From the NCBI GenBank assembly GCA_035652535.1, contig DASRDP010000016.1, positions 1 through 40,064 of the forward strand: DNA of 40,064 nucleotides, given 5' to 3'. Origin of the DNA: Chloroflexota bacterium (GTDB lineage Bacteria > Chloroflexota > UBA6077 > SHYK01). The notes beneath the pieces are model-generated. The model was not told where the DNA came from and did no database searches. It saw only the letters and a program-made list of their open reading frames with translations. Each line of letters begins with the position of its first letter. Positions within the stretch are counted from its first letter, which is position 1. Of the stretch, positions 7,847 through 17,046 are shown in pieces. The translations under genes were made by a program, and so were the position numbers.

Positions 7847-8757
7847 CGAGGCAGATCCAACGGATGCGAGACCTTCCGTCTGCCCACCTCTTGGGCACCG
7901 GGACCCCGATCTGCGCGGGCTGCGGAGGCCTGCTCTCACTCCACCAGGTGTACGACATGCTCGGGACCAAGACGGTGTTCGTCAACGCCGCCGGCTGCAT
8001 GACCCTCCTCGCCAGTTATCCGTTTACGCCGTTTCGCAGCGGGTGGCTGTACACGTCTATGGCGTCCGCCGTGGCTGGAGCGCAGGGCATCCGCGACGCC
8101 CTCGACATCCTCATCGCGAGCGGGCGACTAACCGCTGACGAGGACCTCACGCCGGTCGTCCTCACTGGAGACGGCTCCGCCTACGGGATGGGGCTCTCCG
8201 TCACCTCGGCCGCAATCGATCGGAACCTTGACTTCATCTACCTCTGCTACGACAACGAGGGCTACGGGAACACTGGCCAGCAATCGTCGCCCGCGACGCC
8301 CCACGCCGCGCGAACCGCCTCGGACCGTGGCCCGCGCGGCTATCCTGGCTCGAAGAAGGACCTGTTCGCGATCTGGGCTGCCCACCGCCCGACGTACGCC
8401 GCGACGGTGATCGGCGCGGAGCCCCTCGACCTCGCCAAGAAGATTCAGAAGGCGGCAGCCTTTAAGGGGCCTCGACTGATCCTTGCGCTCGCGCCGTGCC
8501 CGCCCGGGTGGGACTTCGATCCGCGGGAGTCGGTCGAGATCGGCCGACTGGCGGTCCGAACGGGCGTGTGGCCGCTGAAGGAGTACGTGGACGGCAAAGT
8601 CGTCCACACGTGGACGCCGCGACCTCGTCTTCCCGTGGAAGAATACTTGAAAAGACAGGGACGTTTTCGCCACCTCTTCGAGCCGAGCCGGGACGACGCG
8701 ACCATTGCCGAGATCCAGCGGCAGATTGACGAGTACTGGGTGAGCGTCGAACGATGA
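7843..8757 (+). CDS. porB: 2-oxoacid:ferredoxin oxidoreductase, beta subunit
   Basis: The 304-residue beta subunit contains the thiamine-diphosphate/Mg site (GDGSAYGMGL, then a conserved CYDNEGYGNTG). It also has the cysteines that hold the catalytic [4Fe-4S] cluster: CAGCGG near the N-terminus, AAGC, and a late CPPGW. The GTG start at 7843 overlaps the alpha stop and the stop overlaps the next start, supporting strict co-translation. The full set of gamma, delta, alpha and beta domains is therefore present, and the enzyme is predicted to be active. Confidence 0.93.
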   Translation: MTRQIQRMRDLPSAHLLGTGTPICAGCGGLLSLHQVYDMLGTKTVFVNAAGCMTLLASYPFTPFRSGWLYTSMASAVAGAQGIRDALDILIASGRLTADEDLTPVVLTGDGSAYGMGLSVTSAAIDRNLDFIYLCYDNEGYGNTGQQSSPATPHAARTASDRGPRGYPGSKKDLFAIWAAHRPTYAATVIGAEPLDLAKKIQKAAAFKGPRLILALAPCPPGWDFDPRESVEIGRLAVRTGVWPLKEYVDGKVVHTWTPRPRLPVEEYLKRQGRFRHLFEPSRDDATIAEIQRQIDEYWVSVER

Positions 8758-10934
8758 TTCGCAGCCAGGTTCTTGAAGAAGACGAGCGACAACGCGCATC
8801 AGCGGTTGCCGCCCTCCACACCTTCCTCGAGCCCACGTCGATCGCCGTCGTGGGAGCGTCGCGTACCCGGGGCACCCCGGGAGGCGAGGTGTTTCACAAT
8901 CTGCTCGCGGGCGAGTTCGCCGGGCCGGTCTACCCGGTCAATCCCGCTGCGGCTGTCGTTCAAAGTGTGCTGGCCTACCCATCGGTCGAGGCGATCCCGG
9001 GGCCGGTCGATTTGGCGGTGATCGTCGTTCCGCGCGAGTGCGTCGCGGCCGTCGCGGAGGAGTGCGCGCGCAAGGGCGTGCAGGCTCTGGTAGTGGTCTC
9101 GGCCGGCTTTGCCGAAGTCGGAGCTGAGGGCCGAGCCCGCCAGGAAGAGCTGCTCCGGATCTGCCGACAGGGCGGCATGCGGCTCATCGGGCCGAACTGC
9201 ATCGGCATCGCCAACACGGACCCGAACGTGCGACTCAACGCGACCTTCGGCCCCATCCGGGCGCCGGCTGGCCCCGTCGCCTTCATGTCCCAGAGCGGCG
9301 CTCTGGGGCTCGCGGCCATGGACTACGCCGCGTCGCGAGGGATCGGTATTTCGAGCTTTTTGTCCGTCGGGAACAAGGCGGACATATCCGGGAACGACGC
9401 GCTCAGCTATTGGGAGAGCGATCCGAAGACCAAGGTCATCCTGCTTTACCTCGAGTCCTTCGGGAACCCGCGTCGCTTCGCCCGCGTCGCGCGCCGCGTG
9501 GGCAAGACGAAACCCATCGCCGTGGTGAAGAGCGGCAGGTCGGTCGCCGGCGCGCGGGCAACGTCGTCCCACACGGGCGCGATGCTGGCGGCGTCGGAGA
9601 TCACCGTCGACGCTCTGTTCCATCAGGCTGGAGTGATTCGCACCAACACCCTCGAAGAGTTGTTCGACGTCGCGTCGCTCCTCGCCAATCAGCCGCTGCC
9701 CAGCGGCCGCGGCGTGGGCATCGTGACCAATGCGGGCGGCCTGGCGATCCTGTGCGCGGACGCGTGCGAGGCCGCGGGGCTGGAGATTCCGATCCTGGCG
9801 GCGGAGACCCAGGCGCGGCTGCGCGAATTCCTCCCGCCCGTCGCCAGCGTCGGCAACCCCGTCGACATGATCGCTTCCGCCACGCCCGACTCTTACGGCC
9901 GCGCCATTCACGCCCTCGCCCAGGATCCCCGGATCCACTCCATCATTGCGCTGTTCATCTCGCCGCTTCCCACAGCCTGGAGCAAAGACGTGGCTCGCGA
10001 GATCGCCGAGGCGACGCGATCGCTCGATCGAACAAAGCCCGTGCTGGCGGTCGTCATGTCGTCTGGGGGCTCGCCGCAGGAGCTGCAGACAGCCGACGTG
10101 TGCGTCCCGTCATACGAATTTCCGGAGGCTGCCGCCGTGGCGCTGGGCCATGCGGCGCGCTATGCGGAATGGCGGCGGCTGCCGGCGCCCGTATTGCCGC
10201 GATTTGCCGACGTCCGTCGCGAAGAGGCGCTCGATCTGGTCGACCATGCCGAGAGGAGCGCGGACGGGTGGCTCAGCCCACGCGCGGTTTCGGCCCTGCT
10301 CGCGTGCTATGGACTCCCTGTTGTCGAACAGTGCTTCGCGGGAACACCGGACGAAGCCGCCGCGGCCGCGGCGAAGCTCGGCGGTGAGGTGGCGCTCAAG
10401 GGCTACGCGCCAGGCCTCGTGCACAAGTCCGAAGCCGGGCTCGTGCGGCTCGATCTGGATGGCGCGGACGACGTGCGGGCGGCGGCGCGCGCTATGGCGA
10501 GCGCCATGGCGGCGAGCGGCGCTGCGAGCCCGGAGTTCGTGGTCCAGCGTATGGCGCCCCGCGGTGTCGAGATGATCGTTGGCCTCGTTCATGACTCCCG
10601 GTTCGGACCAGTTCTGGCCTGTGGAGCAGGGGGCGTACAGGTGGAGCTGTTGAAGGATATCGCCGTGCGGCTCACGCCCCTCACCCGGGAGGACGCGTCG
10701 GAGATGCTTCGGAGCCTCAAGACATATCCGTTGCTGACCGGCTTTCGCGGGGCCCGGAGCTGCGACGTCGCGGCACTCGAGGACGTGTTGCTTCGCGTGA
10801 GCGCGATGGCGGAGGACCTGCCGCAGATCCTCGAGCTGGACTTGAACCCGGTGGTCGCGCTGGCCGCGGGCGCCATCATCCTCGACGCGCGTGTCCGCGT
10901 TGACGGAGGCGGCGTCGCCACGAGCCCTCCGTGA
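8754..10934 (+). CDS. acd: ADP-forming acetyl/acyl-CoA synthetase, fused alpha-beta
   Basis: The 726-residue protein has a CoA-binding domain (about 20-150, with VVGASRTRGTPGG), two succinyl-CoA-synthetase-like domains with the phospho-histidine H273 in SSHTGA, and a C-terminal ATP-grasp domain (about 480-715). The latter carries the second conserved histidine H557 in GLVHKSEAGLV. This enzyme turns acyl-CoA, ADP and phosphate into acid, CoA and ATP in one step, conserving energy. It overlaps the oxidoreductase beta gene by ATGA, so acyl-CoA made there is probably cleaved here. Some relatives act as protein acetyltransferases (Pat), but no GNAT domain is present. The pair is typical of peptide-fermenting archaea and some anaerobic bacteria. 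Confidence 0.92.
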   Translation: MIRSQVLEEDERQRASAVAALHTFLEPTSIAVVGASRTRGTPGGEVFHNLLAGEFAGPVYPVNPAAAVVQSVLAYPSVEAIPGPVDLAVIVVPRECVAAVAEECARKGVQALVVVSAGFAEVGAEGRARQEELLRICRQGGMRLIGPNCIGIANTDPNVRLNATFGPIRAPAGPVAFMSQSGALGLAAMDYAASRGIGISSFLSVGNKADISGNDALSYWESDPKTKVILLYLESFGNPRRFARVARRVGKTKPIAVVKSGRSVAGARATSSHTGAMLAASEITVDALFHQAGVIRTNTLEELFDVASLLANQPLPSGRGVGIVTNAGGLAILCADACEAAGLEIPILAAETQARLREFLPPVASVGNPVDMIASATPDSYGRAIHALAQDPRIHSIIALFISPLPTAWSKDVAREIAEATRSLDRTKPVLAVVMSSGGSPQELQTADVCVPSYEFPEAAAVALGHAARYAEWRRLPAPVLPRFADVRREEALDLVDHAERSADGWLSPRAVSALLACYGLPVVEQCFAGTPDEAAAAAAKLGGEVALKGYAPGLVHKSEAGLVRLDLDGADDVRAAARAMASAMAASGAASPEFVVQRMAPRGVEMIVGLVHDSRFGPVLACGAGGVQVELLKDIAVRLTPLTREDASEMLRSLKTYPLLTGFRGARSCDVAALEDVLLRVSAMAEDLPQILELDLNPVVALAAGAIILDARVRVDGGGVATSPP

Positions 10935-10935
10935 G

Positions 10936-13827
10936 ATGAACGCCACGCGCCTGGCCGTCGGAATGGACCCCGAGACTCGACCAGCGACCCTTGCATCGGT
11001 TCCCACGACCGACGTCTTCGCGACCCTAAGCACCGGCGACGATGGTCTCTCGCGGGCAGAGGCGGCTGCACGACTGCAGCGCTTCGGTCCCAACAGCATT
11101 CGCGAGGTCAGGGGGAAGAACCTCCTCGCCCGCTTCCTCGCCAATTTCACCCACCTCATGGCGCTCCTGTTATGGGTCGGGGGCGTCGTCGGATTCGCGT
11201 CCCACCAGCCGCAGCTCGGCATCGCGATCTGGCTGGTCAACGTTATCAACGGCAGCTTCAGCTTCTGGCAGGAGTATCGAGCCGAGAAGGCGACGGAGGC
11301 GCTCCGTCGGATGCTGCCGGTCACCGCGACGGTGGTGCGCGATGGAAAGGAGCAGCGCGTTCCGGCGGGCGAGCTGGTGCCCGGCGACCTTCTGGTTCTC
11401 AGCGAAGGCGATCGAATCTCGGCCGATGCGCGAATCGTGTGGGCCGCGGATCTGCGCGTCGACCAATCGACCTTCAGTGGCGAGTCGGAGCCGGTCGCCA
11501 AGACCGACGAGCGCATCAGCGGCGACGGTCTCGACTGGAGCCAGGTGTCAAACTGCGTCTTCGCCGGCTCGGCCGTCGTCAACGGCGCGGCCCGAGCCGT
11601 GGTGTTTTCAACCGGGATGGCTACGCAGCTCGGTCGGATCGCCCACCTGACCCAGAGCGTCGAGGACGAGCCCAGCTCGCTGCAGCGGGAGATGGAGCAC
11701 GTGACGCGCGCCGTGACCCTCCTCGCGGTGAGCATCGGCGCGGGATTCTTCGCCGCCGCTGTATTCATAGCCGGCGTCGATCTCGCCGCCAGCTTCATCT
11801 TCGCCATGGGGATGATCGTCGCCTTCGTGCCGGAAGGAATGCTCCCCACGGTCACGCTGTCGCTCGCCATGGGCGTGCAGCGCATGGCGCAGCGCCGGGC
11901 ATTGGTGAAACGACTATCGGCCGTCGATGCGCTCGGATGCGCAACCGTGATCTGCACCGACAAAACGGGAACGCTGACACAGAACGCGATGTCGGTGCGA
12001 CGGATGTGGCTAGCCCGGGGCGAAGCGACCGTGGGCGGCGTGGGCTACGATCCGGAGGGGGTGATCGTCGAGGAAGGCCGCGCACTTGCGCCACCGGTGA
12101 CGGGCGACCTTCGGGAGCTGCTCACCGCGGGCGCGCTGTGCAACAATTCGCGCCTTGTCCCACCGGACGAGTCCGAGGGCCGAGCGGGCTGGTCCATCGT
12201 CGGCGATCCGACGGAGGCGTCGATCCTCGTCGCCGCAAAAAAAGGTGGAATCGACGTCGACGCCCTGCCATCGCTGCTGCCACGCGTGCGTGAGCTGCCC
12301 TTCGATTCACGCAGAAAACGAATGACTACGGTCCACGTCGTCCGGCCGTGCGACGGCTCGGACGCTACCACGAGCCAGAAGGCCGACCTGGTCGCTTACG
12401 TGAAGGGGAGCCCCGCGGAGCTGCTTGCCCAGAGCGTAAGCGTGCTTCGCGCAGGGCGCGAGATCGCGCTGGACGACGCCTTGCGCAGGGAAATTCTGGC
12501 GGCCAACGACGAGTACGCGTCGACCGGATTGCGCGTTCTTGGCGTTGCGCGGCGATCGGGCGCTGCCCCGTCAGTCGCGCATGCGGCGTTGGAGGAGGGA
12601 GACTGCGAGGACGTCGAACAGGATCTGGTATTCCTTGGCCTCATCGCCATGGCGGATCCGCCGCGGCCGGAGGTGAAGAGCGCCGTCGCGAAATGCCTCC
12701 GGGCTGGCATCCGCATCATCATGGTCACGGGCGACTACGGGCTGACCGCGGAAAGCGTCGCCCGCCAGGTCGGAATCGTGGGGAGGGATCACGTCCGTAT
12801 CATCACCGGTCGCGAGCTCGACGGGACCAGCGACGCGGCGCTGAAGCAGGCGCTTCGCGAGGTGTCTATCTTCGCGCGGGTGAACCCCGAGCACAAGCTT
12901 CGGGTCGTCACAGCGCTACAGGAGATGGGCCACGTCGTGGCCGTGACCGGCGACGGCGCGAATGATGCGCCCGCCCTCAGGAAGGCGGACATCGGCGTGG
13001 CCATGGGCCTCTCTGGTACCGACGTGGCCATGGAGTCGGCCGACATGGTCCTGGCGGATGACAATTTCGCTTCCATCGTGGAGGCCGTGGAGGAAGGCCG
13101 GGCCGTTTTCGCCAACATCCGACGCTTCGCGATGTACGTGTTCAACAGCAACATGGCCGAGGCGGTCCCGTTTGTCCTGATGCTCTTCTCGCGCGGAGGG
13201 ATCCCGTTGCCACTGACGGTGATGCAGGTCCTGGCGATCGACCTCGGGACCGACATGGTCCCCGCCATCGGCCTTGGCGCTGAGCGCCCCGAGGCCGACG
13301 TCATGGACCAGCCACCGCGCCCAAAGACCGAGCGGCTGTTGACCCCCACGCTGTTGGCGCGGGCCCTGCTGTGGTACGGGGCGATCGAGTCGGTTGCCGC
13401 GATATCGGCCTATTTCTTCCTGAACTGGCTCCATGGTTGGCCAGCCGTCCCGCTGGCGTCGGAAGGAACCCGCATCTATCAGATGGCGACCACCATAACC
13501 ATGGCCGGCATCGTCGCGACGCAGGTCGGCGCCGTATTCGCCTGCCGCACCGACCGCCGCTCGGTCATCGACGCAGGTCTTTTCACGAATCGTCTCGTCC
13601 TCCTCGGTGTCGCCGTGGAGCTTCTGCTGCTCGCGGGTCTCATCTACGTGCCGCTGTTACAGGGGGTGTTCGGTACCGCGCCCGTCGGACCGGTCGAGCT
13701 GGTCTACGTCTTTGCTTGGACGCCGGTGATCTTCTTCGCCGACGAGGCGCGGAAGGCCTGGCTCCGGCGTCGTTCGACAGACCTCAGCCGCACGGCCCGC
13801 GTGGGCGATCCGAGAGGAGCCGCTTGA
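10936..13827 (+). CDS. P2-type cation-transporting ATPase
   Basis: The 963-residue transporter has the N-terminal cation ATPase domain, the actuator loop with SGES, the PEG motif in transmembrane segment 4 (VPEGMLPT), the phosphorylation motif DKTGT with D342, and the hinge TGDGANDAPAL. A C-terminal membrane domain (about 730-940) includes IDLGTDMVPAIGLGAE. The VPEGMLPTVTLSLAMGVQRMA stretch resembles Na/K- and Ca-type P2 pumps more than heavy-metal pumps, so the ion may be Na+, K+ or Ca2+. The ATG is one base after the synthetase stop, so the pump could spend ATP from that pathway. A CtpF-type P2 ATPase also belongs to the mycobacterial DosR regulon. The 3' end overlaps the convergent protease gene by 44 bases. 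Confidence 0.9.
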   Translation: MNATRLAVGMDPETRPATLASVPTTDVFATLSTGDDGLSRAEAAARLQRFGPNSIREVRGKNLLARFLANFTHLMALLLWVGGVVGFASHQPQLGIAIWLVNVINGSFSFWQEYRAEKATEALRRMLPVTATVVRDGKEQRVPAGELVPGDLLVLSEGDRISADARIVWAADLRVDQSTFSGESEPVAKTDERISGDGLDWSQVSNCVFAGSAVVNGAARAVVFSTGMATQLGRIAHLTQSVEDEPSSLQREMEHVTRAVTLLAVSIGAGFFAAAVFIAGVDLAASFIFAMGMIVAFVPEGMLPTVTLSLAMGVQRMAQRRALVKRLSAVDALGCATVICTDKTGTLTQNAMSVRRMWLARGEATVGGVGYDPEGVIVEEGRALAPPVTGDLRELLTAGALCNNSRLVPPDESEGRAGWSIVGDPTEASILVAAKKGGIDVDALPSLLPRVRELPFDSRRKRMTTVHVVRPCDGSDATTSQKADLVAYVKGSPAELLAQSVSVLRAGREIALDDALRREILAANDEYASTGLRVLGVARRSGAAPSVAHAALEEGDCEDVEQDLVFLGLIAMADPPRPEVKSAVAKCLRAGIRIIMVTGDYGLTAESVARQVGIVGRDHVRIITGRELDGTSDAALKQALREVSIFARVNPEHKLRVVTALQEMGHVVAVTGDGANDAPALRKADIGVAMGLSGTDVAMESADMVLADDNFASIVEAVEEGRAVFANIRRFAMYVFNSNMAEAVPFVLMLFSRGGIPLPLTVMQVLAIDLGTDMVPAIGLGAERPEADVMDQPPRPKTERLLTPTLLARALLWYGAIESVAAISAYFFLNWLHGWPAVPLASEGTRIYQMATTITMAGIVATQVGAVFACRTDRRSVIDAGLFTNRLVLLGVAVELLLLAGLIYVPLLQGVFGTAPVGPVELVYVFAWTPVIFFADEARKAWLRRRSTDLSRTARVGDPRGAA

Positions 13828-14269
13828 TCTGGGCGACCGCGTCCGCGACGATCGCCTCGACCGGCTCGGAGGCGCGCTCTCCGTACCGGAACGCGGCCCC
13901 GGTCGCCGTCACGGCCCAGGCTTGCGGCTGGGCGCCGTACAGCTCGCGACCGAGCCGGAGAAGCGCCATGGGCGAAAGATCGTGGCTGAACGTCGGCTCA
14001 GCGCCGCTCGCCGCTCTGACGGGCTGGCATTCGAGCAGGCCCGGCTCGTCGCCCACCCTGGCGTCGACGAAGATCGCGAGCTCTGCCGTCGCGAGGATCG
14101 GGGCAAGCTCGGGGGTGAGCTGGTGAACGGCGAGGACGTCGACGTCGCCGCGCAGTTCGTCGCGTAGTCGGTCGCAGACGAGGTGGCCGAATGCGTCGTC
14201 CTGCCGCAGCGGGTTTCCGCATCCGATCACGATGGACCTTGCGCTCCTCTGTACCCGCGGCCCTCCCAC
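13784..14269 (-). CDS. hoxW: [NiFe]-hydrogenase maturation protease
   Basis: The 161-residue endopeptidase has the signature GCGNPLRQDDAFG at its N-terminus, FVDAR mid-protein and SHDLSP later. These carry the acidic residues and histidine that sense nickel in the large subunit. It should trim the C-terminal tail of HoxH after nickel insertion. It starts with GTG at 14269, 18 bases after the hoxH stop, and is the last gene of the hydrogenase run. Its 3' end overlaps the convergent ATPase gene. Confidence 0.88.
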   Translation of the reverse strand: MGGPRVQRSARSIVIGCGNPLRQDDAFGHLVCDRLRDELRGDVDVLAVHQLTPELAPILATAELAIFVDARVGDEPGLLECQPVRAASGAEPTFSHDLSPMALLRLGRELYGAQPQAWAVTATGAAFRYGERASEPVEAIVADAVAQIKRLLSDRPRGPCG

Positions 14270-14287
14270 GTCGCCTCGCTCCGCGAG

Positions 14288-15715
14288 TCAGACGCCGCGC
14301 GAAAGCTCGTCGAGCACCGTGCCGTCCGCCGCGCGCAGCTCGATTGTGAGGGGCATCTGGCCTAGCGCGTGCGTGGAGCAGGCGAGGCAGGGGTCGAAGG
14401 TCCGGATCACGGCCTCCGCCCGGTTCAGCATCCCATCCGTGAGGTGGTCGCCCACCACGAACTCCCGCGCGGTCTGGAGCAGGCCCCGATTCATCGCGAG
14501 CGCGTTGTGGCCGGTGGCGATGACGAGGTTGACCCTCTGGATCAAGCCATCGTCGTCGATGTGGTAATGATGGATCAGCGTTCCGCGCGGAGCCTCGGCA
14601 ACGCCAATGCCTTCGTGACGGTTCGGTTGCGCGTGCGCTCGAACGTGCTCGTCCAGAATGGCCGGGTCGTCCACCAGGACCTGCATTCGTTCCAGGCAAT
14701 CCAGGATCTCCACCAGCCGCGCCTGGTGGTAGAAGAACGAGCCGAGGACAGGACCGGACGCGCGCTGGCGGAACTCCCGCCATTCGCGCTGGGCGCGCTC
14801 TCCAGGGTACCCACTCGCGATGTTCAGACGGGCCAATGGGCCAACGCGATACATCCCCTCGGCCACTCCGGCTGACTTGAGGAACGTCGGCTTCAAATAG
14901 CTTTGCGCGTCCACGGTCTCGCCAATGAGGCCTTCGTACGTATTCGGGTCCCACTGATCGGCCACAGTCGCCCCGCCAGCGTCCACAACGCGAAACGCTC
15001 CGTCGTAGTAGTCGATCTGGCCCGCCTCATCCACGAGGCCTACGAAGAAGGACGGGAAATTCGCGAACGCCCGCGCCTCATTCGAAAAACGGTCGGCGGC
15101 CGATTTGATCAGCGGGAGCGCCCGCTCCACGATGGCGATGCCGTCTGGAATCATCGCCCGGATCTCCGCGCGCTTCTCTTCCGTCAGCGGCTGGCTGACG
15201 CCTCCCGGGACCATCCAGGAGGGATGGATTCGCTTACCGGCGACCAGCTCGATGGTGCGTTGGCCGATCTGGCGGAGGCGGATCCCGTCGCGCGCGACCT
15301 CCGGGTGGGTGCGCAGGACGCCGAAGATGCTCCGGTCGGCGGGCGGGGCGTCCATTCCGAGGAGGAGGTCCGGGGATGAGAGGTGAAAGAAGCTGAGGGC
15401 GTGGGACTGGATGATCTGCGCCAGGTTCAGCACGCGCCGCAGCATGACGCCCGCGGGCGGCGCCTCCACGGCCAGCAGCGCGTCGCCAGCCTTCGACGAT
15501 GCCACCAGGTGGCTGACTGGGCAGATGCCACAGATTCGCGCCATGAGGGCCGGCATCTCGTGGAAGGGACGTCCTTCACACAGCTTCTCGAAGCCGCGAA
15601 ACTGGGTGACGTGCAAATGCGCGTCCGAAACCGCGCCGGCATCGTCGAGCTGGATGGTGATCGCGGCGTGGCCCTCAATGCGCGTGACCGGGTCGATGGT
15701 GATCTGGCGGACCAT
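14288..15715 (-). CDS. hoxH: Bidirectional [NiFe]-hydrogenase large subunit
   Basis: The 475-residue subunit has the L1 motif [10 protein letters not shown] (C62, C65) and the L2 motif DPCLACSTH (C443, C446), providing the four cysteines of the Ni-Fe site. After H449 there is a 26-residue tail, the expected substrate of the maturation protease. Sequence and partners (HoxEFUY) point to group 3d, NAD-linked, oxygen-tolerant hydrogenases. These are cytoplasmic and can evolve H2 from NADH or oxidise H2. It lies seven bases downstream of hoxY. Confidence 0.95.
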   Translation of the reverse strand: MVRQITIDPVTRIEGHAAITIQLDDAGAVSDAHLHVTQFRGFEKLCEGRPFHEMPALMARICGICPVSHLVASSKAGDALLAVEAPPAGVMLRRVLNLAQIIQSHALSFFHLSSPDLLLGMDAPPADRSIFGVLRTHPEVARDGIRLRQIGQRTIELVAGKRIHPSWMVPGGVSQPLTEEKRAEIRAMIPDGIAIVERALPLIKSAADRFSNEARAFANFPSFFVGLVDEAGQIDYYDGAFRVVDAGGATVADQWDPNTYEGLIGETVDAQSYLKPTFLKSAGVAEGMYRVGPLARLNIASGYPGERAQREWREFRQRASGPVLGSFFYHQARLVEILDCLERMQVLVDDPAILDEHVRAHAQPNRHEGIGVAEAPRGTLIHHYHIDDDGLIQRVNLVIATGHNALAMNRGLLQTAREFVVGDHLTDGMLNRAEAVIRTFDPCLACSTHALGQMPLTIELRAADGTVLDELSRGV

Positions 15716-15722
15716 GCTTACC

Positions 15723-16280
15723 TCAACGGCCGAATCGCGTGATCTGCGTCAGGTCGGGCGTCTCGCCGGCCAGCACGCCAGTCAGGAGCCGATAGATGAC
15801 GTCGGCCGGCGGCGGGCAGCCGGGAAGAAAGATGTCGACCGGAACCACGAGGTGGACGGGCCGGACGCGCGGGAGGAGCGCGGGCACGCCGGCCCCGGGG
15901 AGCCGCGGTTCGAGGTCCACGTTTTCGGCGAAGGACCGCGCCAGAACGGCGTCCACCGGGAAGAGGTTTCGATAGGACGGCACGTTCCCGTTGACGGCGC
16001 AATCGCCGAACGAGACGACGATTCGGCTCCGCTCACGCACGGTCCGAATCATGGCGAGATTGTGCTCTGTCCCAACCGCTCCCTCGACGAGGGTCACGTC
16101 AACGCCGTGGGGGAACTCCTTCACGTCGATGAACGGGCTGAAGACGAGGTCGAACCCTTGCGCGACCTCGACCAGCCGCTCGTCCAGGTCGAGGAAGGAC
16201 ATGTGGCATCCGGAGCAGCCGTCGAGCCACACGGTGGCGAGGCGCGGACGGCTCGCCGGTGCCCCGGCCGAGGCCGACAT
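15723..16280 (-). CDS. hoxY: Bidirectional [NiFe]-hydrogenase small subunit
   Basis: The 185-residue small subunit carries the proximal [4Fe-4S] cluster. C22 and C25 ([10 protein letters not shown]), GDCAVNG and [10 protein letters not shown] are visible. It lacks a Tat signal peptide and the extra C-terminal cluster domain of uptake hydrogenases, consistent with a soluble group 3 enzyme. The ATG at 16280 overlaps the hoxU stop by ATGA, which fixes the start. Confidence 0.93.
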   Translation of the reverse strand: MSASAGAPASRPRLATVWLDGCSGCHMSFLDLDERLVEVAQGFDLVFSPFIDVKEFPHGVDVTLVEGAVGTEHNLAMIRTVRERSRIVVSFGDCAVNGNVPSYRNLFPVDAVLARSFAENVDLEPRLPGAGVPALLPRVRPVHLVVPVDIFLPGCPPPADVIYRLLTGVLAGETPDLTQITRFGR

Positions 16281-17035
16281 CAGTCGACGCCCCGCATGCG
16301 AAGGAGATTCTGAAGAAAGCCGGGCTGTCGCACCGATTCGCCGGCGCTCCGCCCCTTCACGAATAGCGCACCGGTCGGGCACACGTTCACGCACTTCCCG
16401 CAGCTCGTGCACGTCGTCGATTCGCCCCACGGCTGGTTCAAATCGGTGATCAGTCGAGCCGTCGCGCCCCGCCCCATCACGTCCCACGTGTGGGCGCCCT
16501 CGACCTCTGCGCAGGCCCTCGCGCACCGAGTGCAGAGGATGCAGCGGCTGTGGTCGATGCCGAAACGCTCGTGGGACGCGTCAACGCCGTCGCGAGCGTA
16601 CAGGTAGGGGAACCGGATGTGGTCGACGCCGTGGTGCTGGGCCAACGATTGCAGCCCGCAGTGGCCGTTGGCGATGCAGACGGAGCAGATGTGGTTGCCC
16701 TCGGCGTACAGCATCTCCAGAATCATGCGCCGGTATTCGATTAGCCGCTCGGAGGCCGTTGTCACCCGCATGCCCTCGCCGACCCGGGTGACGCACGACG
16801 CGGCGAGCTTTGGGCTGCCCTCGATTTCCACGAGACAGAGGCGGCACGCGCCCACGGCGCTCAAGCCATCCAGGTAGCAGAGGGATGGGATCATCACCCC
16901 GTTGTCCCTGGCGGCTTCGAGAATCGTTTCATCCGACGCGGCCCCCACGTCCCGGCCGTCGATGCTCAGGGTGTAGACCTGAGTCGCCGACGATGCTGGC
17001 ACTGATTGGCCAATTTGTCCTGCAGCAGCCACCAT
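16280..17035 (-). CDS. hoxU: NAD-reducing hydrogenase diaphorase subunit HoxU (NuoG-like N-terminus)
   Basis: The 251-residue electron-transfer subunit has a plant-type [2Fe-2S] domain (about 20-95, with [15 protein letters not shown] and a following cysteine). It is followed by an NuoG-type His/Cys-ligated cluster region ([10 protein letters not shown]) and a two-[4Fe-4S] ferredoxin domain ([23 protein letters not shown]). It should relay electrons between HoxFE and HoxYH. The ATG at 17035 follows GGAGG, and the gene lies 11 bases after hoxF. Confidence 0.93.
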   Translation of the reverse strand: MVAAAGQIGQSVPASSATQVYTLSIDGRDVGAASDETILEAARDNGVMIPSLCYLDGLSAVGACRLCLVEIEGSPKLAASCVTRVGEGMRVTTASERLIEYRRMILEMLYAEGNHICSVCIANGHCGLQSLAQHHGVDHIRFPYLYARDGVDASHERFGIDHSRCILCTRCARACAEVEGAHTWDVMGRGATARLITDLNQPWGESTTCTSCGKCVNVCPTGALFVKGRSAGESVRQPGFLQNLLRMRGVD

Positions 17036-17046
17036 GTTGTCCTCCG

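Noticed and set aside
10110-11963. A 617-codon open frame on the minus strand opposite the synthetase and ATPase genes
   Set aside because: It is antisense to two well-supported enzymes with intact motifs, has no recognisable domain and reflects the G+C-rich third codon positions.
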